A DNA stretch of 64,000 bases from Mytilus galloprovincialis. Lineage: Eukaryota; Mollusca; Bivalvia; Mytilida; Mytilidae. Below are positions 11,752 to 22,639 of the stretch, in pieces. Location: assembly GCF_965363235.1 (NCBI RefSeq), contig NC_134841.1:34439440-34503439 (forward strand). The letters are read 5' to 3'. The translations under genes were made by a program, and so were the position numbers. A model generated the notes under the pieces. It did not search any database, was not told the DNA's origin, and was given only the letters and a program-made list of their open reading frames with translations. Each line of letters opens with the position of its first letter. Position 1 is the stretch's first letter.

Positions 11752-14700
11752 ATGTTGGACGGAGCACCAAGCCAAAGTCAAAACAAAAGTAGCATTGAAG
11801 ACCAACTTAATGAATTAGACGCTGATAAATCCAAACCACTGTTTAAACCAAACCAACAAAATAAGCCATTAATTCCAAACAATTTTATCAGTGATTTTGC
11901 GTTGAAGTTTTATGGTATGAATGTTTTGAAATTTGAGGAATTAAATAGTTTCGATGACAGGAACTATCACATCACCGTAGACCCTGTTATAAAAAATGCC
12001 TATATCAAACATTTCAACAAAACAGGCTATGTTCTGAAGGTTCTGAACTTGGAAGATTCCAAGATACCAGGTTTGATAGGTAATAAAAATATTAACATTT
12101 ACATTAAAGGTGTGTACATTAATATTTTATCATCTTGCTGGTCTACACTGTACAATATATAACATTTAAGTACTAGAAAAAGAAGAAGATCCATACATTA
12201 AAAAGATATAATGTATGACTAATTGCAGATATTCAGTATTTTTTTGCCAAATGAGGCAAAAGGTACCAACAAGATATTCGAACTAATAAGAACAACTTAC
12301 AATGCCATGGTAAAAAAAAGAAAAAAACAACAAAAAGACAAATAACTATTTACACTACACAGCAAAGAAAACTGAAAACTGTGCAACACGAACTACACCA
12401 AAATTGAAGATGATCACAGGTGCTCCTGAAGTGTATACAGATCCTGTTCCACATGTGGCACCCATCGTGTTGCTAGTATTAAGTAAAAAACTCGTTTTAG
12501 TCTTCTTAAGTGAGGAAAAGAGGAGGGGGTTGTGGTTACGACAATTGTGACTTACCCGTCGTCACAATTGAAACAAAAATTCTACAACGGAAAAAAATCG
12601 TAATGGTGTCTTTAAGGAAAGGATGACTTCAATTATACCACTTGCATTCAAACCATTTGTTTGAATAGCTCACTTTTAAGAAACAACCATCTGTCAAGAA
12701 GTCATTAAAGGAAATGCAAGGTCTGGCATAAAGTTTCAACTGTGAGCTAAATATTCCATACGAGATGCTGCTTGAATGTTGTTACATAAAAAGGGAAAGT
12801 TCACAATTTGGAAGCTGACATAGTCTTAATTTTGTACCAACCACCTTCAAACATCAATTCCTGGATGTAAGTCAAGATATGATGCAAGTCAATTATTTTA
12901 ATTGGACTGTACATTTTTAAATGGTAATTGATAAATCTTTTACTTTTCAGTACACATATTAAAAAGATTTGGTATGATTGCTAATGAGACAACTCTCCAC
13001 AAGAGACTAACACGACACAGACACTAACTGGCCTTCAACGATGAGCAAAACCCATACCGCATAGTCAGCTATAAAGACACCGAAATGACAAATGAAAAAC
13101 GATTCATGTCTGTATATTTAAATAAATTTGAGCGTTTTGTACACTCGTTAATGTATCTTTTCGGGAATTATCATTCCTAAATAAGAGGATTTCATATTAA
13201 TTTTGTAATCGTTTTTTAGTTTATCAAATTATTTATTCCCATATATCTGTATGATCATTATAGTTATTCGTATTTTGTTTTCCTACCACAATCTCAGTGT
13301 TGATAATAGCCTCGATCATTGTAGATGAACAAGACGTCCTTAACAAAAAAAAAAAAAAAAAACAGAGAAAATAGAACAACACAATTCACCGACAGTGCAA
13401 GACCTTCATGGGAAATAAAGGTCATAAACCCCCCCCACCCCCACCCCACCCCCACGTCATTATATTTTGCATGGGACAAATAAACACGATATAAAAGTTG
13501 AACAATACGAAATATGATGTATAATAATTCTCATTATTACAGAAGCACAGCATGCAGTCTTAAAACATCTGCGGATGAAGAAATTCCCTGGGCAGGAATT
13601 TGTACAGAATGTTGAAGGAAAAATGTGGTCACTACAAGGAGTAACTCAGGATTCTAAAGGTAACCTTAGATATAATCTTATAAAAGACAGTAAGTAATAA
13701 AAAATTGTAACACAATGTTTTATTTTATTTAAAAGGAGCAATAACTGTCTTGTTCATTGATTTGACTTAAATTCTCATATTTGATTTAAAGCATACTAAA
13801 ACATAAAACTTATCTATAAAGAACCTAAAACAATTAATTTTCAAATTTCATGAACATGTATCACCATTTCGTGTGTATTTACTTAGGTCGAGATGTCATC
13901 TTATTAATTATCGAGGAGACCTCCGAAGACTACCGACGGTCATATATCCCGACATAAACATACATAAAAATGTAAATAAAAAGCGAACTCGTGCAATTTA
14001 ATTTTTCTATGTCTGTTTGATATTATATGGTTTACAAAAATATTTGAAAATATGTTTATAATCGTTTTTACCTTATAAGATTGAGTTTGTGTAAATCGAA
14101 CCAGTCGATCAAATGGTTTACTCTTGTTTTACTTCAAATGTTGACAGTATTTGTATTTTTATCCATCCACTGAGTTAAGCCTTTATCAACTGATTTTTAT
14201 AGTTCGTTCTGATGTTGTAATGTTATACCACTGTCCCAGGTTAGGGGAGGGTCCGTTTCCCGCTAACACATTCTGAACGTGTGTGTCTGTCCCAAGTCAG
14301 GAGTCTGCAATTCAGTGGTTGTCGTTTGTTTATGTGTTATGTACTTGTTTTTCGTTAATTTTTTTGTACATAAATTAGGCCGTTTGTTTTCTCGTCTGAA
14401 TTGTTTGACATTGTCATTTCGGGGGCTTTTACAGTTGACTATATGATATGGGCTTTGCTTATTGTTGAAGGCCGAACGTTGATACATATGAAATATGTGA
14501 TATCTACACACCCTTTTTTGCAATGTTAAACATGTTTGTGAGCGCTCAAACGTCCCCTTAAAGAACAAAGAACTACTACAAGACCCGTTTATTATTTTTA
14601 TTCAAACATCCGTTTTCTTGTATTAGTATCGCGTTAAAATGTATAGAACACTAAATAATGTTGGTGCATCCGATGCGCTTTTCCGGATCTACCTTCATCC

Positions 14701-17700
14701 GAAAAGCAAAACCCCATGTTTTCAAAACCAAATATATACATTATGAATTGACTTACAAAAAGGACCAACAAATATTTTTATTTCTCACAACCACATTGTT
14801 TTATAGAAGTTGACGGCCCATACATTTTCTATATGTTGAAGTACATGGAAGGAGATATAGCTATTTCTAAGCCCTATGTTCCAGCAACATTATTCAACAT
14901 AGGGAAGTTTGTTGGTAGATTACAAGTTGCTCTAGAGGTATGAATGATACTAAATATAACTACGTGTACGATACTAAATATAACTACATGTCCGATACTA
15001 AATATAACTACAAATACGATACTAAATATAACTACATAGATAAAGGAAGATGTGGTGTGAGTGCCAATGAGACAACTCTCCATCCAAATAACAATTTAAA
15101 AAAAAGTAAACCATTACAAGTCAATGTACGGCCTTCAACACGGAGCCTTGGCTCACTCGAACAACAAGCTATAAAGGGCCCCAAAATTACTAGTGTAAAA
15201 CCATTCAAACGGGAAAACCAACGGTCTAATCTATATAAAATTAAAAAAAAGCGAGAAACGAGAAACACGTATAAATTACATAAACTACTGTACATGAGAT
15301 TCCTGACTTAGGACAGGTGCAAACCTTTGCAGCGGGATTAAACGTTTTAATGGATCAAAACCTTCTCCCTATTTCCGAAACAATAGCATAACATAACAAC
15401 ATAGAAAAACGCACGGTAAAATATCAATTAGCAGGCTTAACTCAATCAAAAAACGTACATTAATACACTATAAACGAATAAATTTGATCTGCGATATCTG
15501 TCTGCAAATGCACAGTTAATAAAATATTAGGGACACACATTCAAGGCCAAAAAGCAATCAAACATGATCTTGATATCTATATCACTAACAGAAAGCTGAA
15601 TACTAAAATTTATGATAAAAGAGATGATTTTTCATTTCCTATCGTTAATTATCCATTTTTAGATGGTGACGTTCCCTTGTCACCATCTTACGGTGTTTAT
15701 ATATCTCAACTTGTACGATTCGCTCGTGTATGTAACAATGTTTTAGATTTTAACGAGAGAAATTTATGTATTACTGAAAAACATCATTCGTAAATATAGC
15801 TCAACATGCAGACTTCTTATACGTTCAGTTATTTCAGGTATTTTTTATGGAAATATTCTTTATAAAGCACAAAGGTGTCAGTATTCACCTCAAAAACTAA
15901 CAAAACCTTTGAATAGACTTATTAAGAAGGGATATAGTTACGATACTGTTGTCAGGTCATTAAAGATTGCATATTTTGGCGTTAATATTGATTCACTTAT
16001 AGGGTCTTTGCATCGGAACTAAACACATTTATTCAAAAACCAGTTGTTGGCATAACACGGGTTATGTTCTTCTCATATATGTTATGATGGTATGATACTA
16101 AACCCCTAACGGGAAGGATGTGCCTGATGTTCATATGATGAAATCATAATCTTTCAGTCAGTTTAATTGAAGTCTGGAGCTGGCATGTCAGTTAACTGCT
16201 AGTAGTCTGTTGTTATTTATGTATTATTGTCATTTTGTTTATTTTCTTTGGTTACATCTTCTGACATCAGACTCGGACTTCTCTTGGACTGAATTTTAAT
16301 GTGCGTATTGTTATGCGTTTACTTTTCTACATTGGCTAGAGGTATAGGGGGAGGGTTGAGATCTCACAAACATGTTTAACCCCGCCGCATTTTTGCGCTT
16401 GTCCCAAGTCAGGAGCCTCTGGCCTTTGTTAGTCTTGTATTATTTTGATTTTAGTTTCTTGTGTACAATTTGGAAATTAGTATGGCGTTCATTATCACTG
16501 AACTAGTTATTTCTGTTTCTATCTATTATGTTTTTGTAAAAATTGTAAAACATTGTCAAGAGAAATAATTTTTTTACGAGTTAAACTGATTATTTTACCA
16601 TGATGGCTTATTTGTAGATCTTCTGTTGCTTAACAATTTTGCTTTTACAATTGCTGTTGATGATTTCGTCAATGTGATTTAACAAAAACAAAACTCCTCA
16701 TTTGATATATATTACTTTGTTAAGAAGATGGCATCTATTTTTATGCTTCATTAAACTGAAAAGTGCACTTCAGGAAAGAATGGGAAATGGATGGACATAT
16801 AACAGAAAAATAATGTATGAACATATTTAAAGCTATTTAAGTAAATTTAATTATTTATTTTTCAGGATTTTGATGATGCTTTTCTAACAGAAAGGAATTT
16901 CCGATGGAATTTAGCAGAATGTCCCCGAATTTTAGATTTCGTGTTTGCTATGAAAAGCAAGGAAGATGCACAAATTGTAAATGTTATCATAAAAGAATTT
17001 ATCGAAGAAGTGAAACCAGTGTTGTGTCAGTTAAGGAAAGGTAAAATGATTTTAAGTATTCGCTACTATGTTTAAAAATATGAAATTATGGAAAGATAGT
17101 AGTGGTTACCAGGTTGTTTTTAAGGCACAGCATAGATAAAAACAGAGGATTCCGAATATCTGGCAAAAATTCAAAAACAACATTTATTAACTCCATCAGA
17201 GTTTTTTCTTTCATACATTGACACGTAACATTTACGATTATGATATTAATGTACCCAAAAAGGAAAAGAACCTTTTTAATGCATTGTAACGTCCCTAGAC
17301 TTTATTACTTCTCCATTCTGATAAAAAACAATCGAAAATCAAAAAAATAGACCAGAATCAGTTAACTTTAAAAATATTTAAATCAATTTATCTTCTTAAC
17401 GCCCATTGCATAGCATTCCAATGTTTTCATGGTTATCTCTAAACGTTACAATATACTTAATCAACTGTATTATTTCTAATTATTTGGCGTATATCGTATA
17501 TACTTCAGTAAAATATCATTTTTCCTACAAAAGCTCTTAATATTAGATGAACTCATTATAAATACCAGACTTACCATTTTGACCCTCGTTTCGTCTACAA
17601 AAAAATGCAGTTGAATCACACACGATAAAAAAGCTTAATAAAATTTGAAGTTGAGCAACATTGATGATTCAACATTTTGAAAGGTTTTTCCAAATACATC

Positions 17701-20550
17701 TATATCTGAGACAGAAAAAAGTATTTTTTATATTCAAGTTTTGTGAACAGTTTATTTATGACCATTATAGAATACAACGAAATGGGTTTTTATCTTACAT
17801 TTATAAAAACAGGTCTGCACGAAATAATCGCGTATAATTACTATAAAAACGTGCTCACAAAATTATGCGGAAGCCAAAAATTAACAAGGAGTTCCTGTTT
17901 TAACTATTCATATGTGTCAGTTAACCATACACTACAAACCATTAAAGTCTGAAATGGCCTATATCTGTACTCGACTGTACTGATTTTTACTCGACCAGTC
18001 TGAATTGGTCTGACTTTTACTTGACATTACTCGACCCCAGTCTGAACCATACTTGACTGTACTGAATCGTACTTGACTCTTATCTTTGCCGTTGAAAATA
18101 GTCTGAACTATTACTCGACCAGTCTGAAACAGTCTTAACCCATTCTCGACTTGTACTCGACCTATTTTTTCAGTCTGAACCATACTTAACCAAAGGTCTG
18201 AACAGTACTCGACCAGTCTGAACCATACTAGACCAAAAAACTCTACTTTTTTAACTGTTAAAATAAATTTCTATTTAATGACATATATAACAACAGCCAA
18301 CAAAATTTATTAAAAAATTTAACCTTATATTAGAAATATATCTATGATTATATTTAGGATGAAAAAAAATATATTATATAAAACTTATATCAAAAAGGGA
18401 TAATATTAAATAAATAAATAAAATTGTTTTTCTGATTAGTGGTGAAATATAAAGAATAACCTCTACTTGTGGCAAACTCATAAATAAGATCACACCTGGT
18501 CAGAGGTATTAAATTCTAAATAACATTGATTCAAAATTGCAACATCCCGTTTAAGTTAAATAACAAGGCCTTTCAAATATACATGTATGTACTAGATAAG
18601 TAATACACGAATTTAAGAAAATAGGGCTTTCTTTTTACCTGTAAAACACACATGTATTGAGGTAATTAGAACATATTAAAGTGCTTTCTGTATGCCATGT
18701 TAATTTGACAAAAAAAATTACTAAATTATTTGAAATAAATTTTTACTGTTACTTTGGAATACATTTCTTTTTTTAAAAAGGTTATCAATGATTGCTATGG
18801 AAATTCTATTATCATGATTACATTAAATTCTTGGTTTAATAAAACAAAACAATTAAGCTCTCATTTTTTTAAATTTATTAAGTTGTTTTATATACTATTT
18901 TATATATATATTAATAAAAAAAAAAACATTCACTGCATTATTAATTCAACTCAACTAAATCTTTACTAGGTTTAAGTTAATGGTGAAAATAGTCCAGTTA
19001 CCATAAAATACTTCCGAAGTATTCATAAAATTTTGAATAAATATTGAAAATATTAGTCATTTGTTAGTCACAATTCATTTTTTTAGATTATGTGATCAGC
19101 TTGTTTTATGTATATTTTAAAAGTTGATATATATTTTTACGTAAGTGTTGATTAATATTGTGTTGACGTTATATTATGATTGATTATTGTGAAATTTTAA
19201 TTTCAATACTATATTGAATACATTTTTAATTTCAATTTGTTGTTCAAATTTCATTTTTATTTAAAAAAAATCCTAAATTGATAAAATTCAGTTGATAGAT
19301 ACAAAGAATAGGTCTAGATTGGTTAAGACTTGGTCGAGTATGGTTCAGACTAGGTCGAGTATGGTTAAGACTTGGTCGAGTATGGTTCAGACTAGGTCGA
19401 GTATGGTTCAGACTAGGTCCAGTACGGTTCAGACTAGGTCGAGTACGGTTCAGACTAGGTCAAGTACGGTTCAGACTAGTATAAAATGGTTAAGTACTGG
19501 TCAAGTACACATTCAGACTGTTAAGTATGGTTCAGACTACAGTCGAGTATTATCAAGTAAATCTCAGACGAATTCAGACTGGTCGAGTAAAAATCAGTAC
19601 AGTCGAGTACAGATATAGGCCATTTCAGACTTTTAATGGTTTGTAGTGATATATGCCACCTGACGTCGAAATTGTCTGATCATGTAGAAGTCTATAGATT
19701 TAGAAAAAAGAAAAATAACAAAAAATACTGATCTCCAAGGAAAATTCGAAACGGAAATTATCGTAAAAAAGATAATATCAAAAGTTCAAACACATTTAAA
19801 GAATAGAGAACTGTTATAATCTTGACATATGGCACAGGCTTTTCTATATGTAAAACAATGATGGATTAAACCTGGTTTTTAAAGGTAGCTAAACTCTCAC
19901 TTGTATGTCAATCGCATAAAGTCCATTATACTGATAGCAATGTGTGAGCAAAACAAATGGACATTATAGGTTACATTAATGAAAGAACGAATAAATAAAA
20001 CTCAAAGGACTGACTTTTTGCATTGAATTAAAATATATTTTGTCGTTTTTCAGTACTTATTCACGGTGACCTTAATGAAAGTAACATTCTGCTCAAGGAG
20101 GGTCAATCCAGCGTTCCACAGGAAACACGACATTGCGATGTTATAGGTATAATTGACTTCTTGGACATGCATAACAGTTACACAATAACTGACTTAGCAA
20201 TTTTGATAGCACACATGTCTACGGAGTGTAAATGTATGGACCCACTAGATTCAGGAGGGCACATCATAGCAGGATATCTTACAGAAAGAAAACTTACAGC
20301 TTCAGAAATCGATATTCTGAGGATATTAATCTGTTGTAGAATATCACATGTTGTAGTTGTGTCAGAGTATACTCTCACAATGGACCCTGGTAACAAATAC
20401 ATATTATCTTTCATCGAAAGGTATAAACCTCTTCTTTGGAAATACTGGAACACATCAAAAGCTGAACTGCATGAACGATGGAAGACAATTCTTAAAGAAT
20501 ACGGCATGAAACATTTATACATGGTTAAAAATGGTAATGAAAGCATTTAA
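11752..20550 (+). CDS. HYKK: Hydroxylysine kinase-like protein, gene B (5 exons, 415 aa)
   Basis: Exons: 11,752-12,079; 13,543-13,659; 14,807-14,937; 16,866-17,040; 20,054-20,550, with junction phases 1, 1, 0, 1. The joined frame is open for 415 codons. Residues 68-73 (DDRNYH) and Lys96 in YVLKVLN form the nucleotide-binding lobe. HGDLNESN (254-261) gives the catalytic Asp256 and Asn261, and IDFLD (284-288) the metal ligands. Gene order and motifs match the HYKK/AGPHD1 family of aminoglycoside-phosphotransferase-like kinases, which use GTP to phosphorylate 5-hydroxylysine in the cytosol; the substrate here is inferred. Oddity: Leu287 replaces the Gly usual in IDFGD. Exon 2 has a second in-phase donor (GTAAGT at 13,690). 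An acceptor (TTTGCAG) just upstream of the ATG suggests a 5' non-coding exon. Introns carry retroelements and a CACTA transposon. Confidence 0.85.
12240..12910 (-). pseudogene. Retroelement RT fragment in HYKK-B intron 1, minus strand
   Basis: Matches the same retroelement family as 3,530-3,990 but extends further. Landmarks are GATGATCACAGGTGCTCCTG, GTTGTGGTTACGACAA, CATCTGTCAAGAAGTCATT, AAAGTTCACAATTTGGAAGC and GGATGTAAGTCAAGATATGA. Read on the minus strand these correspond to the C-terminal third of the reverse-transcriptase protein. Many stops; inactive. Inserted antisense to the host gene. Confidence 0.6.
12960..13115 (+). repeat. Common bivalve interspersed repeat, short copy
   Basis: Carries the signature TGAGACAACTCTCCACAAGA, ACTGGCCTTCAACGATGAGC and CATAGTCAGCTATAA, an element that occurs at least six more times in this window. 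This is a truncated copy in intron 1 of HYKK-B, in sense orientation. Confidence 0.8.
14215..14490 (-). repeat. Common bivalve interspersed repeat, inverted copy in HYKK-B intron 2
   Basis: Reverse-complement copy of the same element. GGGCTTTGCTTATTGTTGAAGG, shortened here to TTTGCTTATTGTTGAAGG, is the antisense of the usual CCTTCAACAATGAGCAAAG-like phrase. TAGGCCGTTTGTTTTCTCGT and CTGTCCCAAGTCAGGAG also match. It lies about 320 bp before exon 3 and faces the sense copy at 15,044. Confidence 0.8.
14946..15041 (+). repeat. 25-bp tandem repeat next to a splice donor
   Basis: Four copies of GATACTAAATATAACTAC followed by six or seven variable bases, starting eight bases after the donor of HYKK-B exon 3 (14,938). 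Translation of this array is an artefact (repeated DTKYNY). Confidence 0.9.
15044..15350 (+). repeat. Common bivalve interspersed repeat, sense copy in HYKK-B intron 3
   Basis: Begins AAGGAAGATGTGGTG and TGCCAATGAGACAACTCTCC, then ATGTACGGCCTTCAACA, AACAAGCTATAAAGGGCCCC and CCATTCAAACGGGAAAACCA, and ends near GGTGCAAACCTTTGCAGCGG. It follows directly after the 25-bp array. Confidence 0.85.
15540..16520 (+). pseudogene. Retroelement, RT C-terminal region and 3' tail, in HYKK-B intron 3
   Basis: Plus-strand translation gives residues such as KIYDKRDDFSFPIVNYPFLDG, shortened here to DDFSFPIVNYPFL, then SYGVYISQLVRFARVC and LDFNERNLCITEK. I recognise this as the conserved tail of a reverse-transcriptase protein widespread in bivalves and other invertebrates. 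A frameshift follows ITEK; further in-frame pieces include SLKIAYFGVNIDSLIGSLH. The tail (CCCCGCCGCATTTTTGCGC, GTCCCAAGTCAGGAGCCTC, AATTAGTATGGCGTTCATTA) is the usual 3' end of this element. Same-sense insertion in the intron; 5'-truncated, as is typical of non-LTR or Penelope-like elements. The exact class is unresolved. Confidence 0.7.
17930..19648. mobile_element. Non-autonomous CACTA-type (EnSpm/CMC) transposon, 1,719 bp
   Basis: The ends are CACTACAAACCATTAAAGTC (17,930) and, reverse-complemented, CACTACAAACCATTAAAAGTC (19,648). The inverted match runs about 85 bp with one indel. It is flanked by ATA on both sides (17,927-17,929 and 19,649-19,651), and the empty site AACCATATATGCC survives at 85-97 in gene A's copy. 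CACTA termini, a 3-bp target duplication and subterminal repeats are the hallmarks of this superfamily. Subterminal arrays of a 21-bp unit (GAGTATGGTTCAGACTAGGTC) occupy about 19,315-19,620 and, inverted, 17,955-18,235. The middle is AT-rich with no transposase, so it must be mobilised in trans. It sits in intron 4 of HYKK-B. The open frame at 19,292-19,618 is only the repeat array. Confidence 0.88.
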
Positions 20551-20894
20551 CTTGAATGTTGTTAGCTGCAATTTAGACAAGCATGCACCTGTGTTTTCTA
20601 TTTGTTTCCAACATAAAAATAGAATGATATTTCTCTTTTACCACTTACTTTGGTTCAATGCTTTCAAACTAAACTCAAGGACATCGCTGTTGCATAATTT
20701 ACCCCAAGTCAATAATTCAATCTCACTTAAATCCGTATTAATGTGACATACAATCTTACCTTTGTTGCAAATGGATTGCGCATACGCTCAACATGTTCAA
20801 GGATTACATTTGTACTACGAATGTCAGCGGAAAAAAAATGAAACTAGGATAGTCAGTTACAGGCAGCTGATTTCGTTGAGTGATTTCACCCGAC

Positions 20895-21225
20895 AAAATC
20901 GTTCCTATAAATGAGATGCGACAGATACCAGAGAGACAGTCAAACTCATAGATCGAAAATAAACTGACAACGCAATTGTTAAAAAAGAAAAAATACAAAC
21001 GGACAAATAATAGTACACAAAACAAAACAAAGTACTAAGCAATACGAACCCAACAAAAACTGGGGGTGATCTGAAGTGCTCCAGAAGGGTAAACAGATCC
21101 TGCTCCACATGTTACAGCCGTCGTGTTGCTCATGTTATCGCAAACCGGATTACTAGTCTAATACAGTAAATCACATTCGTGAAAAGGAAACGGGATTGTA
21201 GTTACGACATTTTTTTTTTTCAGTA
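20895..21225 (-). pseudogene. Retroelement fragment, minus strand (partner of 1,345-1,670)
   Basis: Same retroelement remnant as the one after gene A, carried along in the duplication. It lies about 350 bp after the gene B stop codon and shows the same GGGGTGATCTGAAGTGCTCC and TTGCTCATG landmarks. No usable reading frame. It may fall within the 3' UTR if the transcript extends that far; an AATAAA at about 20,957 lies inside it. Confidence 0.5.
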
Positions 21226-21804
21226 CAAATTTTATTTATTACACTATTAAATGCTACTTTATGATATGGAACAAAAGCAACCAAAAAATCAATTCGTTAT
21301 GGCCCAAGATGACTTTTAAAAATGTTTATATCATTGAAAAAGCTCTAAATTATTTCACTTTGATGAAACAATTACAATTTTTTGCAAAAAAGTTGAATTA
21401 TCTTTTTTAACCCATCGGTGACCTATATTTTTATTATTTTTTTCACCTAAGGTGTACTTTAACTAAACTATTGTAAAATTTAAACAATTTCTGTAATATC
21501 TTTCTTTTTTTATTTCGATATTACATTTTTTTCTCCTATAAGTTCAACAGAAAAAAGTACCTTAACAAAAATGCATACTTCTTTCGAAGGCAGATTGCGA
21601 GCTTAAATGAACGGTGACCCCATTTTTTTTTATTAAGTATAGGAAAAAGTTTATCTATAGAAAAAAGAAGGGAAATCCTATATTTAAAAAAAAATGATTT
21701 ATACCCGCGAGCCTTCTTAAGAGTATACTAGAGGCTTTCAACCTGTATCGCTCACCTGATTCTACTTTGGTTTTTGAAATCATATAAAAAAAATTAAAAA
21801 ATTT

Positions 21805-22560
21805 GGCTAAAAGTAACAACACTTGGCCAGCACCTCATAAGGAAAGGAACATTCATGCTATGTTTGATTTCATTCAATTCAGTGGTTCTTCAGAAGACTG
21901 TTATATGCATTGCCCATAGGGTCCTATGTTCAACTAAGTCCCCTACTGGCGGCCATCTTGGATGTTGCAATGACAACAAAGTAACAACAAATGGTCAGCA
22001 TCTCATTCGGAAGATTCATGCTATGTTTGGTTTCATTCCATTCAGTGGTTCACTAAAAGAAGACATGTGTATGTATTTCCAATAGGGTCCTATGTTAAAC
22101 TAAGTCCCCCTGCTGGCGGCCATCTTTGATGTTGGATTGGCTACAAAGTAACAACACGTGGTCAGCACTTCATAAAAAACATTCATGCCATGTTTGGTTT
22201 CATTCCATTCAGTGGTTCTCCAAAAGAACACATTTGTATATATTTCCCATAGGGTCCTATGGTAAACTAAGTCCCCCACTGGCGGAAATCTTGGATGATG
22301 GATCGGCTACAAAGTAACAACACTTGGTCAGCACCTCATAAGGAACATTCATGCCATGTTTGATTTCATTCAATTCAGTGGTTCTCTAAAATAAGTCATT
22401 TGTATGCATTTCCAATAGGGTCCTATGTTAAACTAAGTCCCCCGCTGGCGGCCATCTTGGATGATGGATCGGCTACAAAGTAACAACACTTGGTCAGCAC
22501 CTCATAAGGAACATGCATGCCCTTTTTGGTTTCATTCCATTCAGTGGTTCTCTAGAAGAA
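21805..22560 (+). repeat. 167-bp tandem repeat, about 4.5 copies
   Basis: Units start at GTAACAACACTTGGTCAGCA-like positions 21,813, 21,981, 22,148, 22,314 and 22,480 (spacing 166-168). Each holds CATGCCATGTTTGGTTTCAT, TTCAGTGGTTCTC, AGGGTCCTATG and CTGGCGGCCATCTTGGATG. Open frames at 21,855-22,317 are repeat translation. Confidence 0.92.
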
Positions 22561-22577
22561 GTTCAAAATGTAAAAAG

Positions 22578-22632
22578 TTAACGACGACGACGACGGACGA
22601 CGGACGACGGACGACAGACGACGGACGCCAAG
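22578..22632 (+). repeat. GAC-rich microsatellite
   Basis: A run of ACGACGACGACGGACGACGG units that trails the 167-bp array; a similar GAC-rich tail ends other bivalve repeats. No gene. Confidence 0.85.
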
Positions 22633-22639
22633 TGAGCTA

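Larger units (their letters stand above)
17836..21350 (+). repeat. Right copy of the HYKK last-exon duplication
   Basis: Partner of 1-1,805, interrupted by the CACTA transposon. Exonic sequence is nearly identical and introns differ at a low rate. After about 21,350 the two copies are unrelated. Confidence 0.9.

Noticed and set aside
13425..13456. C-rich tract (CCCCCCCCACCCCC type) as a regulatory G-quadruplex
   Set aside because: It could form one, but it lies mid-intron beside a poly-A run and looks like simple repeat; no evidence of function.
14940..15311. 123-codon open frame starting MNDTKYNY
   Set aside because: Runs through the 25-bp array and the common interspersed repeat; lies in an intron of HYKK-B.
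19292..19618. 108-codon open frame with repeated RSSMVQT residues
   Set aside because: It is a translation of the 21-bp subterminal array of the CACTA element, not a protein gene.
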